A DNA stretch of 48,891 bases from Bacteroidota bacterium (GCA_024643795.1 JAHEMF010000018.1:1-48891); one strand, 5' to 3'. Positions 16,243 to 27,048 are shown, counted from the stretch's first letter. Numbers and translations are program-made. The notes: generated from the letters alone by a model not told the origin.

Positions 16243-17958
16243 TTAAATATTGATCCACTTCTTCCTGAAGTTCAACTGATTACCGTTGATCTCATCAAGT
16301 GGTACGATCTTGAAAGTTTGCCAGTAGCCACCATCATCCATGACCACATTGACCTTTCTGGGCATGTGATTACTTACCAATTCCACTTCTATCCTAGCGG
16401 TATTCCTCTCTATGTGCGAGACATCAAATTCTGATACAGACAACCCGTTGATCTTGACCAACTCATCGCCCGACAAAATTCCGGCCAATGCTCCAGGTGA
16501 TCCAGTGCAATTTCTGAATACTATGAATTTGTCGCCACTCTTAACACTTCTGATACCCAGAAATTTTTCTGAAGATTTATTAGATGGTGAAATACTAATT
16601 GTCAGGCCTGCAAAATGTAAAAGTTCTTTCAGTATAGTATCATATGAAACTGCTTTAGTAACTACATTACTAAAAAAATCATCCAGTTCACTTCCGGCAG
16701 CTTCGCAAACCAATTGTTTATAGTCACTGAACGAATATCCAATATTTATTTTACCGTAGGCATTGTATAGTTTTCTCATCACATCATCCAGCGTCTTTTC
16801 AGAATCAGTATGGATACGGATAAGAAAATCGGCACATAAAGCCAGTAAACAACCTTCGTCATAAATGGAGGTCTTCCGGCCGGGAATACCCGGAACATAA
16901 CCATCGAGCCATGTATCGAATGAAGATTCAAGCACCGAATAATTTAGCCTACCCTCATTATCCATATGCTTTTGCAGCCTCATATTCAACTCATTAAGGT
17001 AACCATTAAGATCAAAAAATCCTGATCGGGCCAGGAACAGGTCGCCATAATAAGTTGTTACTCCTTCATAAACCAATCCCGATGGACTGTAATTTTCGGC
17101 ATCATAATTATATGGCAGCATTTCTGAAGGACGTATGGTTTTAACATTCCAAACATGAAATAATTCATGCGAAGCAACACCAATAAGATCAGTATACAAT
17201 TCAGGTTTCATTAGATCTGCTCCGGGACCTAACGCAAGCACTGTTGATCGCATATGTTCAACACCGTGATAAAATTTGTTAGGTGTTATTTGTGTGAGAT
17301 AATGAAATTCATCTACCGGGAAAGATCCCATGGTATCAAGTTGAACCCTGGTATAATCTTTAACATCAGAAATTATTTTTTCCATATCGGGATCGCATAT
17401 ACCCTGAAACCAAATATGAAAATCAATGCCATCCATTTCAAATTTACCATGTTGTAATGAAGGTGATGCTATGAAAGGAGAGTCTGCCAATTCATGGAAA
17501 CCGGTAACCTGCCATGTAGAGTCGTCCAGCTTTTTCATTCCTGTAGCAACTTCCCAATTGTTCGGAATATTCAATTCCACAGTGCATTTTTCATCTTCCC
17601 TTCCGGGGATGTAAACAGCACATTGGATGGGATTGATATACAACTGATCATGATCCCACCAGCATGATCCACCATTCAGGACTCCGGCATAGTATTCATA
17701 GCTGATAATGATATCGGAATCTACCTCAGATACTTCCCAGGCGGAATGCCCAGTTTTTTCAGAGATCAACGGAATACCTGCTGCATCAACAACCTTAAAG
17801 TGACGTACATTTTTAGCAAAATACCCTAGTTCGTATCTACCGGGTCTCCATGCCGGTAACCTCACTTCCAATGGTCCTTTTACACCCTTAAATGGCACCT
17901 CAACCTCAATGGGTACAAACCTGTCATTGCCTGCTTTATATCTGAATTTATACTTCAT
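16243..17958 (-). CDS. M61 family aminopeptidase with PDZ domain
   Basis: A zinc peptidase of the M61 (glycyl aminopeptidase) family, 571 residues. It has an N-terminal beta domain (about 1-160), then a thermolysin-like catalytic domain with H264-E-L-F-H268 inside SHELFHVWNVKTIRP. A distal segment (YEGVTTYYGDL) supplies the third zinc ligand. A C-terminal PDZ domain covers about residues 470-540 (GSPGALAGILSGDELVKING). No signal peptide is evident. Family members remove N-terminal Gly or Ala; the substrate here is unknown. It is first in a pair with the GDPD gene and divergent from dihydrolipoyl dehydrogenase. Confidence 0.9.
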   Translation of the reverse strand: MKYKFRYKAGNDRFVPIEVEVPFKGVKGPLEVRLPAWRPGRYELGYFAKNVRHFKVVDAAGIPLISEKTGHSAWEVSEVDSDIIISYEYYAGVLNGGSCWWDHDQLYINPIQCAVYIPGREDEKCTVELNIPNNWEVATGMKKLDDSTWQVTGFHELADSPFIASPSLQHGKFEMDGIDFHIWFQGICDPDMEKIISDVKDYTRVQLDTMGSFPVDEFHYLTQITPNKFYHGVEHMRSTVLALGPGADLMKPELYTDLIGVASHELFHVWNVKTIRPSEMLPYNYDAENYSPSGLVYEGVTTYYGDLFLARSGFFDLNGYLNELNMRLQKHMDNEGRLNYSVLESSFDTWLDGYVPGIPGRKTSIYDEGCLLALCADFLIRIHTDSEKTLDDVMRKLYNAYGKINIGYSFSDYKQLVCEAAGSELDDFFSNVVTKAVSYDTILKELLHFAGLTISISPSNKSSEKFLGIRSVKSGDKFIVFRNCTGSPGALAGILSGDELVKINGLSVSEFDVSHIERNTARIEVELVSNHMPRKVNVVMDDGGYWQTFKIVPLDEINGNQLNFRKKWINI

Positions 17959-18059
17959 ATATTACTGAATTTCAATTATTTAATTCACATTATCCACCCG
18001 ATGGCTTTTGGATCATTATGATTATCTTCGCATCTCAAAAATAAAACACGAAAAGAAAG

Positions 18060-19451
18060 ATGAGTTACGATATTATTGTAATAGGAAGTGGTCCTGGAGG
18101 TTATGTTGCTGCCATCAGAGCTTCCCAATTGGGCATGAAAGTAGCAATTGTTGAGAAAGAAAGCCTTGGGGGTGTTTGTTTGAACTGGGGATGTATCCCA
18201 ACAAAAGCACTGTTAAAGAGCGCTCAGGTATTTGAATATATAAATCACGCATCAGATTATGGTATTACAGTAAATGGTGCAAGTCAAGACTTTGGAGCAG
18301 TTGTAGCGAGGAGCCGCGGAGTGGCTGAAGGCATGAGTAAAGGCGTACAGTTCCTGATGAAAAAGAACAAGATTGAAGTGTTGCAGGGTACAGGAAAGCT
18401 TTTGGCTGGTAAAAAAGTAGAAGTCACTGCTGCTGATGGAAATAAAACTGTTTACACTGCAAGCCACATCATCCTGGCCACAGGAGCCCGTTCAAGAGAA
18501 CTTCCGGGTCTTAAGCAAGATGGTAAAAAAGTATTTGGTTACAGGGAAGCGATGAGTTTACCCAAACAACCAGCATCGTTGGTTGTAGTTGGCTCCGGAG
18601 CCATTGGTGTGGAATTTGCCTATTTCTATAATTCAATGGGAACAAAAGTTACCATCGTAGAATTCATGCCTGGCATTGTTCCGGTTGAGGATGAAGAAGT
18701 TTCAAAGCAGTTAGCAAAGTCATTTAAGAAATCAGGTATCGATATAATGACCGAAAGTTCGGTTGAAAGTGTTGACACAAGCGGTAAACTTTGCAAGGTT
18801 AACATCAAGAACAAGAAAGGTGAAACTGTTGTTGTTGAAGCAGAAGCCGTACTTTCAGCAGTTGGCATCAGCGCCAATATTGAAGGAATAGGATTAGAAG
18901 AGGCCGGTGTTATCACTGATAAAGGTAAAGTTATCGTTAACGATTATTACCAGACTAACATCCCAGGCGTATATGCCATAGGTGATATTGTTAAAGGCCA
19001 GGCCTTAGCTCACGTTGCAAGTGCGGAAGGTATCATTTGTGTTGAAAAAATTGCAGGACACCATCCAGAGCCTTTAGACTATAACAATATTCCCGGATGT
19101 ACTTATTGCAGTCCTGAGATAGCTTCTGTTGGATACACTGAAAAAGCAGCCAAGGATGCGGGTCATGAGATAAAAGTTGGTAAGTTCCCTTATTCTGCTT
19201 CCGGTAAAGCCAGTGCTGCCGGTGCTAAAGATGGATTTGTTAAACTGATATTTGATGCTAAATACGGTGAGCTACTGGGAGCACATATGATCGGAGCCAA
19301 CGTAACAGAAATGATCGCGGAACTAGTGATGGCTCGCAAACTTGAAACTACAGGTCATGAGATCATCAAAGCTGTTCACCCTCATCCTACCATGTCAGAA
19401 GCTGTTATGGAAGCAGCAGCAGCTGCTTATGGCGAAGTGATCCACTTGTAA
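18060..19451 (+). CDS. lpdA: Dihydrolipoyl dehydrogenase (E3)
   Basis: A 463-residue FAD flavoprotein that reoxidises dihydrolipoamide in 2-oxoacid dehydrogenase and glycine cleavage complexes, passing electrons to NAD+. The FAD motif GSGPGG is at about residue 8. The redox disulfide is C40-C45 in GGVCLNWGCIPTK, and the NAD motif GSGAIG is near residue 180. The C-terminal HPHPTMSE carries the catalytic His. The length is typical. It is a lone gene, divergent from the M61 gene and convergent with carA. The pyruvate dehydrogenase E1 beta gene is 24 kb away at 43806, so complex subunits are scattered. Confidence 0.96.
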   Translation: MSYDIIVIGSGPGGYVAAIRASQLGMKVAIVEKESLGGVCLNWGCIPTKALLKSAQVFEYINHASDYGITVNGASQDFGAVVARSRGVAEGMSKGVQFLMKKNKIEVLQGTGKLLAGKKVEVTAADGNKTVYTASHIILATGARSRELPGLKQDGKKVFGYREAMSLPKQPASLVVVGSGAIGVEFAYFYNSMGTKVTIVEFMPGIVPVEDEEVSKQLAKSFKKSGIDIMTESSVESVDTSGKLCKVNIKNKKGETVVVEAEAVLSAVGISANIEGIGLEEAGVITDKGKVIVNDYYQTNIPGVYAIGDIVKGQALAHVASAEGIICVEKIAGHHPEPLDYNNIPGCTYCSPEIASVGYTEKAAKDAGHEIKVGKFPYSASGKASAAGAKDGFVKLIFDAKYGELLGAHMIGANVTEMIAELVMARKLETTGHEIIKAVHPHPTMSEAVMEAAAAAYGEVIHL

Positions 19452-19467
19452 ACTTCAGAAAGTTTTT
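19450..19467. terminator. Weak hairpin between lpdA and carA
   Basis: AAACTT and AAGTTT form a 6-bp stem with a 4-nt loop, followed by TT on the + strand, in the 15-nt gap between the two convergent stop codons. It is short, so it is only a possible terminator. Confidence 0.3.
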
Positions 19468-20594
19468 CAGGCAGTGACCTTTTCGGTCATGTGCGACCTT
19501 ACCATCTTTATGAAATCATCGAAGAGGTAACGTGAGTCGTGCGGACCTGGAGCTGATTCAGGATGATGCTGTACCGAGAAGGCAGGCTTGCCTTTAACAC
19601 GGATACCTTCCACCGAGTCGTCATTCAGGTTCACATGAGTGATCTCTACAATATCTGACTTCTCCACTTCTTCACGGTTGATAGAAAATCCATGATTCTG
19701 CGAAGTAACTTCAGAGTGGTCGCGATTCAAATTTTTCACTGGATGATTGATACCCCTGTGACCGTTGAACATTTTGAAAGTGCTTATACCACAAGCTTCT
19801 GCAAGTAGCTGATGCCCCAGGCATATTCCAAATAATGGTTTACTGCTATCAACAATCTGTTTAACTGTATTTACCACACCTTCCATCACACCCGGGTCGC
19901 CGGGACCGTTAGAGATCATAAAACCATCAGGTTCCCATTCATTCATTTCTTCAAAAGTAGCATTGTATGGAAATACCTTCAGGTAACAACCGCGATCTGA
20001 AAGACATCTGAGGATATTGGTCTTTACTCCCTCATCCATTACTGAGATCTTCACTTCAGATGAAGGTTCGCCAAAATAATATGGTTCTTTTACAGATACG
20101 GTAGATGATAATTCGAGTCCGGCCATAGAAGGGACCTTGGCAAGCTTTTGCTTGAGTACTTCAATATCCATTGTATCAGAAGATATAAGTGCATTCATAG
20201 CTCCCTTATCGCGGATATGTCTTACAATGGCACGTGTATCCACATCACAAATAACAACCATATTCTGTTCAACAAAGTAGTCGTTGAGAGATGTATCTGC
20301 AGTTTTTCTACTATGTAGTGAACTGAAATTACGACAAATAAGTCCGGCTATTTTTATGGATGAGGATTCAGACTCATCATACTTGATACCGTAATTACCG
20401 ATATGCACATTAGTTGTAACCATCAATTGACCTTTGTATGATGGATCAGTAAAAACTTCCTGATATCCGGTCATACCGGTATTAAAACATATCTCACCGG
20501 TGGCGGTGCCTACTTTTCCGGCAGATTTTCCATAATAAACTGTCCCATCTTCAAGTAACAGGATGGCTGGTGATTTAGGTGCGTATTTGATCAT
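19467..20594 (-). CDS. carA: Carbamoyl-phosphate synthase small (glutaminase) subunit
   Basis: A 375-residue subunit that hydrolyses glutamine and channels ammonia to CarB for carbamoyl phosphate, feeding pyrimidine and arginine synthesis. The N-terminal CarA domain carries GEICFNTGMTGYQE. The C-terminal class I glutamine amidotransferase has nucleophile Cys in FGICLGHQLLAEA and the His/Glu pair in VQHHPESAPGP. It follows rplQ, an order common in Bacteroidota, but a hairpin terminator stands between them, so it may be partly uncoupled from the ribosomal transcript. The large subunit is not in the window. Confidence 0.96.
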   Translation of the reverse strand: MIKYAPKSPAILLLEDGTVYYGKSAGKVGTATGEICFNTGMTGYQEVFTDPSYKGQLMVTTNVHIGNYGIKYDESESSSIKIAGLICRNFSSLHSRKTADTSLNDYFVEQNMVVICDVDTRAIVRHIRDKGAMNALISSDTMDIEVLKQKLAKVPSMAGLELSSTVSVKEPYYFGEPSSEVKISVMDEGVKTNILRCLSDRGCYLKVFPYNATFEEMNEWEPDGFMISNGPGDPGVMEGVVNTVKQIVDSSKPLFGICLGHQLLAEACGISTFKMFNGHRGINHPVKNLNRDHSEVTSQNHGFSINREEVEKSDIVEITHVNLNDDSVEGIRVKGKPAFSVQHHPESAPGPHDSRYLFDDFIKMVRSHMTEKVTA

Positions 20595-20607
20595 ATCTAG
20601 GGTACAA

Positions 20608-20647
20608 ATTAAAAAAAAAGGATAATGCCGTTAAGCTTTATCCTTTT
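20608..20647 (-). terminator. Intrinsic terminator of the ribosomal operon
   Basis: On the minus strand a perfect 10-bp stem (AAAAGGATAA with TTATCCTTTT, 12-nt loop) is followed by a run of nine T residues. It lies 23 nt after the rplQ stop and just before carA. Confidence 0.8.
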
Positions 20648-20669
20648 AAAAATGTTTTCAGGTTCATTA

Positions 20670-21212
20670 TCAATCTTTACTTTCTTCAGCTGAATTTTCC
20701 TGGTTATCATTTGAATCCTCACTGTTATCTGCCTGTGCATCAGGAGCTTCCGTTGCTTTTGGAGTCGCAGCAGCCTTAGCGGATGTTTTACGGGTTCTTC
20801 CACGACGTGTGGTTTTAGCCTTTTTAGAGTCTGACTTCTCTGTTACGTAGATCTCGTTAAAATCTACCAGTTCCATCATACACATTTCGGCAGCATCTCC
20901 CAGGCGGTTGCCTGTCTTGATGATACGGGTATAACCTCCCGGACGATCACCAACTTTGTTAGCCACTTCCCTGAACAGTTCAGTAACTGCTTCTTTATCC
21001 TGCAAGAAACTAAAAGCTTCTCTGCGTGAATGTGTTGAATCGCTTTTCGAACGTGTTATAAGAGGCTCAACAAATCTGCGAAGCTCCTTTGCTTTAGCAA
21101 CAGTTGTATTGATCCTTTTATGCATGATAAGCGATGCTGCCATATTAGACAACATAGCAGCCCTATGTGGTGCTGTTCTTCCTAAATGATTTCCTTTCTT
21201 CGCGTGTCGCAT
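20670..21212 (-). CDS. rplQ: 50S ribosomal protein L17 with charged tail
   Basis: L17 sits near the peptide exit tunnel. The core (residues 1 to about 118) is standard: [20 protein letters not shown] at the start and [10 protein letters not shown] in the middle. After this comes a tail of about 60 residues, first Arg/Lys/Ala-rich and then very acidic and Asn/Ser/Glu-rich (to residue 180), against about 115-130 for short L17. Such tails occur in Bacteroidota and are probably disordered. It is the last gene of the ribosomal run, 39 nt after rpoA. Confidence 0.95.
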   Translation of the reverse strand: MRHAKKGNHLGRTAPHRAAMLSNMAASLIMHKRINTTVAKAKELRRFVEPLITRSKSDSTHSRREAFSFLQDKEAVTELFREVANKVGDRPGGYTRIIKTGNRLGDAAEMCMMELVDFNEIYVTEKSDSKKAKTTRRGRTRKTSAKAAATPKATEAPDAQADNSEDSNDNQENSAEESKD

Positions 21213-21251
21213 TTTACTGTATAGTTATTGTAACGTATGTACGTTATTATA

Positions 21252-22244
21252 TTAGTCTTTTTCAAGTTTATACTTTGATACATTCATACCAAAGTGAAGA
21301 TTCTTACTTCTTACAAGCTCTTCTAATTCCGTTAGAGATTTCTTACCAAAGTTTCTGAACTTCAATAGATCGTTCTTTGAATAAGAAACAAGGTCGCCCA
21401 AAGTCTCTACATCAGCTGCTTTGAGGCAGTTCAGTGCTCTTACTGAAAGGTCCATATCCACAAGCTTTGTCTTCAAAAGCTGACGCATGTGAAGTGAACT
21501 CTCATCAAACTCTTCAGATGGAGTTTTTGGCTTGCTTTCGAGAGTGATCTTTTCATCAGAGAACAACATGAAGTGATGTATCAGTATCTCAGCAGCTTCC
21601 TTAAGCGCATCTTTAGGATGAATAGAACCATCGGAAGTGATCTCAATGATCAGCTTCTCATAGTCGGTCTTTTGCTCTACCCTATAATTCTCAACAGTAT
21701 AACGTACGTTGCGTATAGGAGTAAAGATAGAATCGATAGCTATGGTTCCTATTGGGTAGCTGTTAGACTTGTTTTCTTCAGCAGGTACATAACCTCTTCC
21801 TTTATCGATAGTGACATCGATCTGTAGTTTTACTGAAGAATCCATGTTGCAAATCACCAACTCAGGGTTCAATACCTGGAATGCAGAAGTATGCTTTGCG
21901 ATATCACCAGCAGTGAACTGACCTTTTCCATTGATAGTAACAACCACTTTCTCACTGTCAGTAGATTCGATCTGCTTTTTAAACCTCACCTGCTTCAGAT
22001 TCAGGATGATCTCGGTAACATCTTCAGTAACTCCCTTAATAGTAGAAAACTCATGATCAACTCCTGAGATCTTTACTGTAGTGATAGCATGACCTTCGAG
22101 TGATGATAAAAGTATTCTTCTTAAAGAGTTTCCGATTGTGATTCCATAACCTGGTTCAAGTGGACGAAACTCGAAAGTACCGATATGCTCATTTGAGTGT
22201 AGCATTACCACTTTATCCGGTTTTTGAAATTCTAATATTGCCAT
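21252..22244 (-). CDS. rpoA: RNA polymerase alpha subunit
   Basis: A 330-residue alpha subunit. The N-terminal assembly domain (to about 235) contains [21 protein letters not shown], split here as [10 protein letters not shown] and [10 protein letters not shown], for dimerisation and beta contact. A short linker leads to the C-terminal helix-hairpin-helix domain ([24 protein letters not shown]) that touches UP elements and activators. The length is normal. It is co-transcribed with rpsD and rplQ, the conserved alpha-operon arrangement. Confidence 0.97.
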   Translation of the reverse strand: MAILEFQKPDKVVMLHSNEHIGTFEFRPLEPGYGITIGNSLRRILLSSLEGHAITTVKISGVDHEFSTIKGVTEDVTEIILNLKQVRFKKQIESTDSEKVVVTINGKGQFTAGDIAKHTSAFQVLNPELVICNMDSSVKLQIDVTIDKGRGYVPAEENKSNSYPIGTIAIDSIFTPIRNVRYTVENYRVEQKTDYEKLIIEITSDGSIHPKDALKEAAEILIHHFMLFSDEKITLESKPKTPSEEFDESSLHMRQLLKTKLVDMDLSVRALNCLKAADVETLGDLVSYSKNDLLKFRNFGKKSLTELEELVRSKNLHFGMNVSKYKLEKD

Positions 22245-22296
22245 GTTTTTATGATTCTAGGTTTTGGTATTTTTATTGATTCAGAAGGATAAAGAA

Positions 22297-22902
22297 TTAC
22301 TTAGAGTACAATTCAACTATAAGTTGTTCTTTGATATTTTCAGTTATCTCTTCCCTTGCAGGAGGATTAAGGAATTTACCTTCCATTTTTGCATTGTCCC
22401 ACTCTAACCATGAGTGACGTGCCATGCGGCCTTTCAGAGATTCTGTTACAGCTTCAAGAGACTTAGACTTTTCTCTAACCGCTACAACATCACCAGCTCT
22501 CAAGGTATAAGAAGGTATGTTCACAACGTTACCATTAACAGTGATATGTCTGTGTGAAACCAGCTGACGAGCACCTGCTCTGGATGGAGCTATTCCTAAA
22601 CGGAACACCACATTATCAAGACGGGATTCAATAAGTTTCAAAAGGTTTTCACCTGTGATACCTTCTTTGCGTGAAGCACGATCGAATATCTTGGCGAACT
22701 GTCTTTCAAGGATACCATAGGTATACTTCACTTTTTGTTTCTCCTGCAACTGAACAGCGTATTCTGACTGTTTCGTACGCTTCTTTGACTGCCCGTGTTG
22801 TCCGGGAGGATAATTTCTCTTTTCAAAACTCTTATCAGGTCCGAATATTGGCTCGCGGAATTTGCGGGCGATCTTCGACTTGGGTCCAATGTACCTTGCC
22901 AT
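22297..22902 (-). CDS. rpsD: 30S ribosomal protein S4
   Basis: S4, 201 residues, a primary 16S rRNA binder that nucleates the 30S body. The start [20 protein letters not shown] lacks the Cys ligands of the zinc form. The S4 RNA-binding fold is clear at residues about 94-155 ([26 protein letters not shown]). In other bacteria S4 represses its own operon; no leader site is evident here. Confidence 0.97.
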   Translation of the reverse strand: MARYIGPKSKIARKFREPIFGPDKSFEKRNYPPGQHGQSKKRTKQSEYAVQLQEKQKVKYTYGILERQFAKIFDRASRKEGITGENLLKLIESRLDNVVFRLGIAPSRAGARQLVSHRHITVNGNVVNIPSYTLRAGDVVAVREKSKSLEAVTESLKGRMARHSWLEWDNAKMEGKFLNPPAREEITENIKEQLIVELYSK

Positions 22903-22940
22903 TTTTTAAATATCTCTTTTTTACGTGGTCCTATTATGGA

Positions 22941-23333
22941 TTATATTCTTCTTCTTTTTGGTGGACGGCATCCGTTGTGTGGGATGGGTGTGATGTCCAT
23001 GATCTCAGATACTTCAATACCTGCGTTGTGTATGGTCCTGATGGCCGACTCACGTCCTGCACCTGGTCCTTTTACATAAACTTTTGCCTTTCTCATACCT
23101 GCATCATGGGCAACTTTTGTACAATCCTGAGCCGCCATCTGAGCTGCATAAGGAGTGTTCTTTTTAGAGCCTTTAAAGCCCATTTTACCGGCAGAAGACC
23201 AGGAGATAACCTGACCAGCTGTATTGGTAATGCTGATAATGATGTTGTTGAAAGTAGCGTTGATATGGATCTCACCAACCGGTTCAACCTTTACAACCTT
23301 TTTCTTGGCAGTTGTTTTTGCTGTCTTTGCCAT
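22941..23333 (-). CDS. rpsK: 30S ribosomal protein S11
   Basis: S11, 130 residues, a platform protein of the 30S subunit near the E site. A Lys/Thr-rich N-terminus leads to the conserved [30 protein letters not shown] and the C-terminal [10 protein letters not shown]. It lies between rpsM and rpsD in the alpha operon. Confidence 0.97.
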   Translation of the reverse strand: MAKTAKTTAKKKVVKVEPVGEIHINATFNNIIISITNTAGQVISWSSAGKMGFKGSKKNTPYAAQMAAQDCTKVAHDAGMRKAKVYVKGPGAGRESAIRTIHNAGIEVSEIMDITPIPHNGCRPPKRRRI

Positions 23334-23364
23334 CTATTACTTTTTATTCTTTGTCTTAGATTAA

Positions 23365-23742
23365 TTACTTAGTTACTTTCTTTTTGTTCGCAACTGTCTT
23401 ACGCTTACCTTTTCTGGTGCGACAATTGTTTTTAGTGCGTTGACCGCGTACAGGCAAGCCCAGACGGTGACGAATACCTCTGTAGGCACCTACATCCATC
23501 AGTCGCTTGATGTTAAGCTGTACTTCCGACCTGAGTGCACCCTCAACTTTGATATTATCGTTGATGTATCCACGGATCTTGGTCAACTCATCGTCATCCC
23601 AATCCTGTACTTTCTTGTTCACATCCACTCCACTTTCTGTAAGGATCTTTTCCGCTTTGGATGGTCCTATTCCGTAGATGTAAGTGAGGCCTACAACTCC
23701 TCTTTTATTTCTTGGTAGATCAATACCTGCTATACGAGCCAT
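23365..23742 (-). CDS. rpsM: 30S ribosomal protein S13
   Basis: S13, 125 residues, in the 30S head, contacting L5 and the P-site tRNA. The start is [15 protein letters not shown] with the helix-two-turn-helix [13 protein letters not shown]. The basic C-terminal tail ([20 protein letters not shown] onward) is intact. It follows rpmJ. Confidence 0.97.
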   Translation of the reverse strand: MARIAGIDLPRNKRGVVGLTYIYGIGPSKAEKILTESGVDVNKKVQDWDDDELTKIRGYINDNIKVEGALRSEVQLNIKRLMDVGAYRGIRHRLGLPVRGQRTKNNCRTRKGKRKTVANKKKVTK

Positions 23743-23777
23743 TTATTAATGCTTCAATTAGTTTTCAATAGTTGATT

Positions 23778-23894
23778 TTATCCCTGACGCATTTTAAAGC
23801 GCGGGTTCTTTTTGTTGATGACGTAAAGGCGCCCTTTCCTGCGTACGATCTTACAATCCACGCTTCTTTTCTTTAATGAGGGTCTGACTTTCAT
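23778..23894 (-). CDS. rpmJ: 50S ribosomal protein L36
   Basis: A 38-residue protein encoded between infA and rpsM, beginning [20 protein letters not shown] and ending NPRFKMRQG. Only one of the four zinc-ligand positions is kept (the Cys in DCK), so this is the zinc-independent form. The start is 10 nt after the infA stop, in the expected slot of the operon. Confidence 0.95.
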   Translation of the reverse strand: MKVRPSLKKRSVDCKIVRRKGRLYVINKKNPRFKMRQG

Positions 23895-23903
23895 TGTAAT
23901 TAT

Positions 23904-24122
23904 TTATTTATATCTGTACGTTATTCTTCCTTTTGTTAAATCATATGGTGACAATTCCACCTTTACTTTATCACCAGGGAGGATCTTGATGTAATGCATC
24001 CTCATTTTCCCGGATATATGGGCAATAATTTCATGGCCATTCTCAAGCTCCACACGAAACATTGCATTTGACAATGCTTCGATAATTGATCCATCTTGCT
24101 CTATTACGCCTTGTTTGGCCAT
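23904..24122 (-). CDS. infA: Translation initiation factor IF-1
   Basis: A 72-residue OB-fold factor that occupies the A site during initiation. [33 protein letters not shown] and [14 protein letters not shown] are all conserved. Its start lies 2 nt after the map stop, so the two are closely coupled. Confidence 0.97.
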   Translation of the reverse strand: MAKQGVIEQDGSIIEALSNAMFRVELENGHEIIAHISGKMRMHYIKILPGDKVKVELSPYDLTKGRITYRYK

Positions 24123-24124
24123 TT

Positions 24125-24934
24125 TTAAACTTCTTTTACTTCAGCACTGAGGTTTATATTCTTTGACTCAGCTTTCATTATTTTATCAAACGACGATAAC
24201 ACATCTGCAACCGGACCTCCTACAGAAACCGTATGCTCAAAATGAGCTGCCGGTTTATTATCGGCGGTAACAATGGTCCAACCATCGTTCAGTTGCCTTA
24301 TTGTACGTCTGCCCAAGTTGATCATCGGTTCAATTGCGATCACCATTCCAGGCTTCATTTGCATTCCGCTACCTCGTTTTCCGTAATTAGGAACTTCGGG
24401 TTTCTCATGCAATCTCTTTCCAACACCATGACCAACCAGTTCTCTCACAACGGTAAAACCGTTTTTCTCTGCCAGGTTCTGCACGGTAAAGCTTATATCA
24501 CCTATTCTGTTACCGGCTATTGCAACTTCTATTGCTTTTGCCAAACATTCACGTGTTGTGTCTATCAGTTTCCTCACCTCTTTACTAATCTCACCAATGG
24601 TGAAAGTATAGGCCGAATCGCCAAAGAACTTATCCTTCTTTACCCCACAGTCGATTGATATCAGATCGCCTTCCTTCAATTCCCTGTTACCAGGAATACC
24701 GTGCACAACTTCAGAATTCACTGAAATGCATAATGATCCCGGAAACCCATGATATCCTTTAAAGGCAGGTTCAGCATCATTATCACGTATGAATGTTTCA
24801 GCCAACCTGTCTAACTCGATGGTTTTAATACCGGGTCTGATGGCTGAAGCAACTTCAGCTAATGTGTCACCAACAAGCAAAGAACTAACCCGGATCTTTT
24901 CAATTTCTTCCGGGGTTTTGATTATAACTTGCAC
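24125..24934 (-). CDS. map: Methionine aminopeptidase type I
   Basis: A 269-residue enzyme that removes the initiator Met from nascent proteins. The five metal ligands are recognisable: Asp in SIDCGV and in GDSAYTF, His in [15 protein letters not shown], Glu in AIEPMIN and Glu in HFEHTVSV. There is no N-terminal zinc-finger extension (type Ia). It is 45 nt downstream of secY, without adk between them. Confidence 0.96.
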   Translation of the reverse strand: MQVIIKTPEEIEKIRVSSLLVGDTLAEVASAIRPGIKTIELDRLAETFIRDNDAEPAFKGYHGFPGSLCISVNSEVVHGIPGNRELKEGDLISIDCGVKKDKFFGDSAYTFTIGEISKEVRKLIDTTRECLAKAIEVAIAGNRIGDISFTVQNLAEKNGFTVVRELVGHGVGKRLHEKPEVPNYGKRGSGMQMKPGMVIAIEPMINLGRRTIRQLNDGWTIVTADNKPAAHFEHTVSVGGPVADVLSSFDKIMKAESKNINLSAEVKEV

Positions 24935-24979
24935 TTCTTTATATCAGTTTTCTTAGTTAACGTTTTGATTGGGATAGTG

Positions 24980-26317
24980 TTAATATGCTGCCCCAACTGC
25001 AGAACGCCCTTTTATCTTTCCTGTCTTCATCAATCCGTCGTAATGGCGCATCAGCAAATGACTTTCTATCTGCTGCAGCGTATCCAATACAACACCTACA
25101 AGAATCAACAGGGAAGTACCTCCATAAAATTGTGCAAAGTTTGTATTCACTCCTGCCAGTATGGCAAAAGTGGGTAATATGGCGATGAATGCCAGAAAGA
25201 TTGAACCCGGTAGGGTTATTCTGGACATAACATCATCTATAAATTCAGCTGTTTTCTTACCCGGTTTAACTCCCGGTATGAATCCGCCGTTCTTTTTCAT
25301 GTCTTCAGCCATTTGGTTCGGATTAACCGAAATTGCTGTATAGAAGTATGTGAACAATATGATCAACAGAGCAAAAGTGAAGTTGTACCAAAAGGAAACA
25401 AAATTGGTGAAGGCTGCGCCAAATCCCTGCCATGTAGCTGATTCAGGGAAGAACTGAGCAATGGTAGCAGGAATGAACATGATAGCCTGTGCAAAGATGA
25501 TCGGCATTACACCTGCTGCATTCACTTTTAACGGAATGTACTGCCTTACACCACCATATTGTTTGTTACCTACTATCTTTTTGGCAAACTGTACCGGTAT
25601 TCGCCGGGTTCCCTGCACCAGCATAATAACAAATGCTACTACCAGGAATAGCGCAACTATCTCTACCAGGAACACTACCAAACCACCTCCTTCATTAAGT
25701 CTTGATAAGAATTCAGAATTTAGTGAGCTGGGTAATCGAGCAATGATACCGATCATGATCAGCAAGGATATACCATTACCAATTCCTTTATCAGTGATCT
25801 TTTCTCCAAGCCACATTACAAATAATGTACCTGCTGTGAGGATAATAACTGAAATGATCCAGAAGCTTGCACCGTCAACCAATATGGCCCCGGGAGCTTG
25901 TGATTTGAGGTTAACGATGTAACCAGGAGCCTGACCCAGTGTTACCAATACTGTAAGCCAACGAGTGATCTGGTTTATCTTTTTTCTTCCACTTTCACCT
26001 TCTTTCTGAAGTTTCTGGAAATATGGAACAGCAATTCCTAACAGCTGAACCACGATACTGGCCGAGATGTAGGGCATGATACCCAAAGCAAAGATAGAAG
26101 CCTGTGAGAAGGCACCTCCAGCGAACATATCTATAAGTCCAAGGATACCCGATGAAGTCTGCGCCTGCAATTGGGCAAGCGCACCCGGATCAACCCCTGG
26201 TAACACGATATGTGCACCCAGACGGTAAATAAGAATGAAACCAAGGGTAGTAAGGATCCTGTCCTTAAGTTCCTCGATCTTGAAAATATTCTTTATTGTT
26301 TCTATCAGTTTCTTCAT
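24980..26317 (-). CDS. secY: Protein translocase subunit SecY
   Basis: A 445-residue ten-helix channel of the Sec translocon. An amphipathic N-terminus ([15 protein letters not shown]) precedes TM1. The plug-region segment [20 protein letters not shown] and the cytosolic loop [20 protein letters not shown] are typical. Its start overlaps the rplO stop by 4 nt, so translation is coupled to ribosomal protein synthesis. Confidence 0.97.
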   Translation of the reverse strand: MKKLIETIKNIFKIEELKDRILTTLGFILIYRLGAHIVLPGVDPGALAQLQAQTSSGILGLIDMFAGGAFSQASIFALGIMPYISASIVVQLLGIAVPYFQKLQKEGESGRKKINQITRWLTVLVTLGQAPGYIVNLKSQAPGAILVDGASFWIISVIILTAGTLFVMWLGEKITDKGIGNGISLLIMIGIIARLPSSLNSEFLSRLNEGGGLVVFLVEIVALFLVVAFVIMLVQGTRRIPVQFAKKIVGNKQYGGVRQYIPLKVNAAGVMPIIFAQAIMFIPATIAQFFPESATWQGFGAAFTNFVSFWYNFTFALLIILFTYFYTAISVNPNQMAEDMKKNGGFIPGVKPGKKTAEFIDDVMSRITLPGSIFLAFIAILPTFAILAGVNTNFAQFYGGTSLLILVGVVLDTLQQIESHLLMRHYDGLMKTGKIKGRSAVGAAY

Positions 26318-26766
26318 TTACTTGCTTCTGTTGTGGTTCCGCCTTGCGCTTCAATTGCTGATTTAGCTGCTGCCGAAAAGGCATGAGCCGTAACATTAAC
26401 TTTCGATTTTAATTCACCTCTTCCGAGTACTTTAACTTTATCATTCTTAGAGGCCAACCCATGCTCAAAAAAGAAATTGAGGTCCATGTCGGTTACTCCA
26501 TGCTTTTCAGCCAGATTCTGGATCACATCCAGATTGATTCCGTTATAAGTAAGATGGTTCAGCGGTTTAAAGCCAAACTTTGGTACTCTCCTTTGTAACG
26601 GCATCTGTCCTCCTTCGAACCCTACCTTGGATGAGTATCCAGAACGGGATTGTGCTCCTTTATGACCACGTGTAGAGGTTCCGCCTCTACCTGACCCTTG
26701 TCCACGGCCAACCCTTTTCCTTGTTTTCACCGAACCTTTTGCCGGCTTAAGATTGCTGAGATCCAT
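26314..26766 (-). CDS. rplO: 50S ribosomal protein L15
   Basis: L15, 150 residues. The Gly/Arg-rich N-terminal extension ([20 protein letters not shown]) reaches into the 23S core and is followed by [18 protein letters not shown]. The C-terminal domain contains [20 protein letters not shown]. It overlaps secY by 4 nt. Confidence 0.97.
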   Translation of the reverse strand: MDLSNLKPAKGSVKTRKRVGRGQGSGRGGTSTRGHKGAQSRSGYSSKVGFEGGQMPLQRRVPKFGFKPLNHLTYNGINLDVIQNLAEKHGVTDMDLNFFFEHGLASKNDKVKVLGRGELKSKVNVTAHAFSAAAKSAIEAQGGTTTEASK

Positions 26767-26807
26767 TTTTATTGTAATTCTTCTTTAAATACTTTGTTCT
26801 ATTTCTT

Positions 26808-26990
26808 TTAACCTCTGGTTTCTACTTCTACCAGATGTTTTACTTTTTCAATCATTCCCAGGATCTGTGGAGTAGCTTCTTTCTCCACCACCTGATGCAT
26901 TTTTCTAAGACCTAAAGCTGCCAAAGTTCTTTTTTGACGCTCTGATCGGTCGATGCCGCTTTTTACTTGTTTTATACTAACCTTTGCCAT
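26808..26990 (-). CDS. rpmD: 50S ribosomal protein L30
   Basis: A 60-residue protein beginning [20 protein letters not shown], with [16 protein letters not shown] marking the family and ending in the helix of short bacterial L30. It lies between rpsE and rplO in the conserved spc order. Confidence 0.96.
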   Translation of the reverse strand: MAKVSIKQVKSGIDRSERQKRTLAALGLRKMHQVVEKEATPQILGMIEKVKHLVEVETRG

Positions 26991-27048
26991 GTTCTTATCT
27001 TATTGAAAGAAGCCTATTTCGTTTTATTAATTTAAACCCTGTCTTTAA

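Noticed and set aside
22671-23372. 233-codon open frame opposite rpsD and rpsK
   Set aside because: It is antisense to two conserved ribosomal genes, with Cys/Ser-rich non-protein-like composition.
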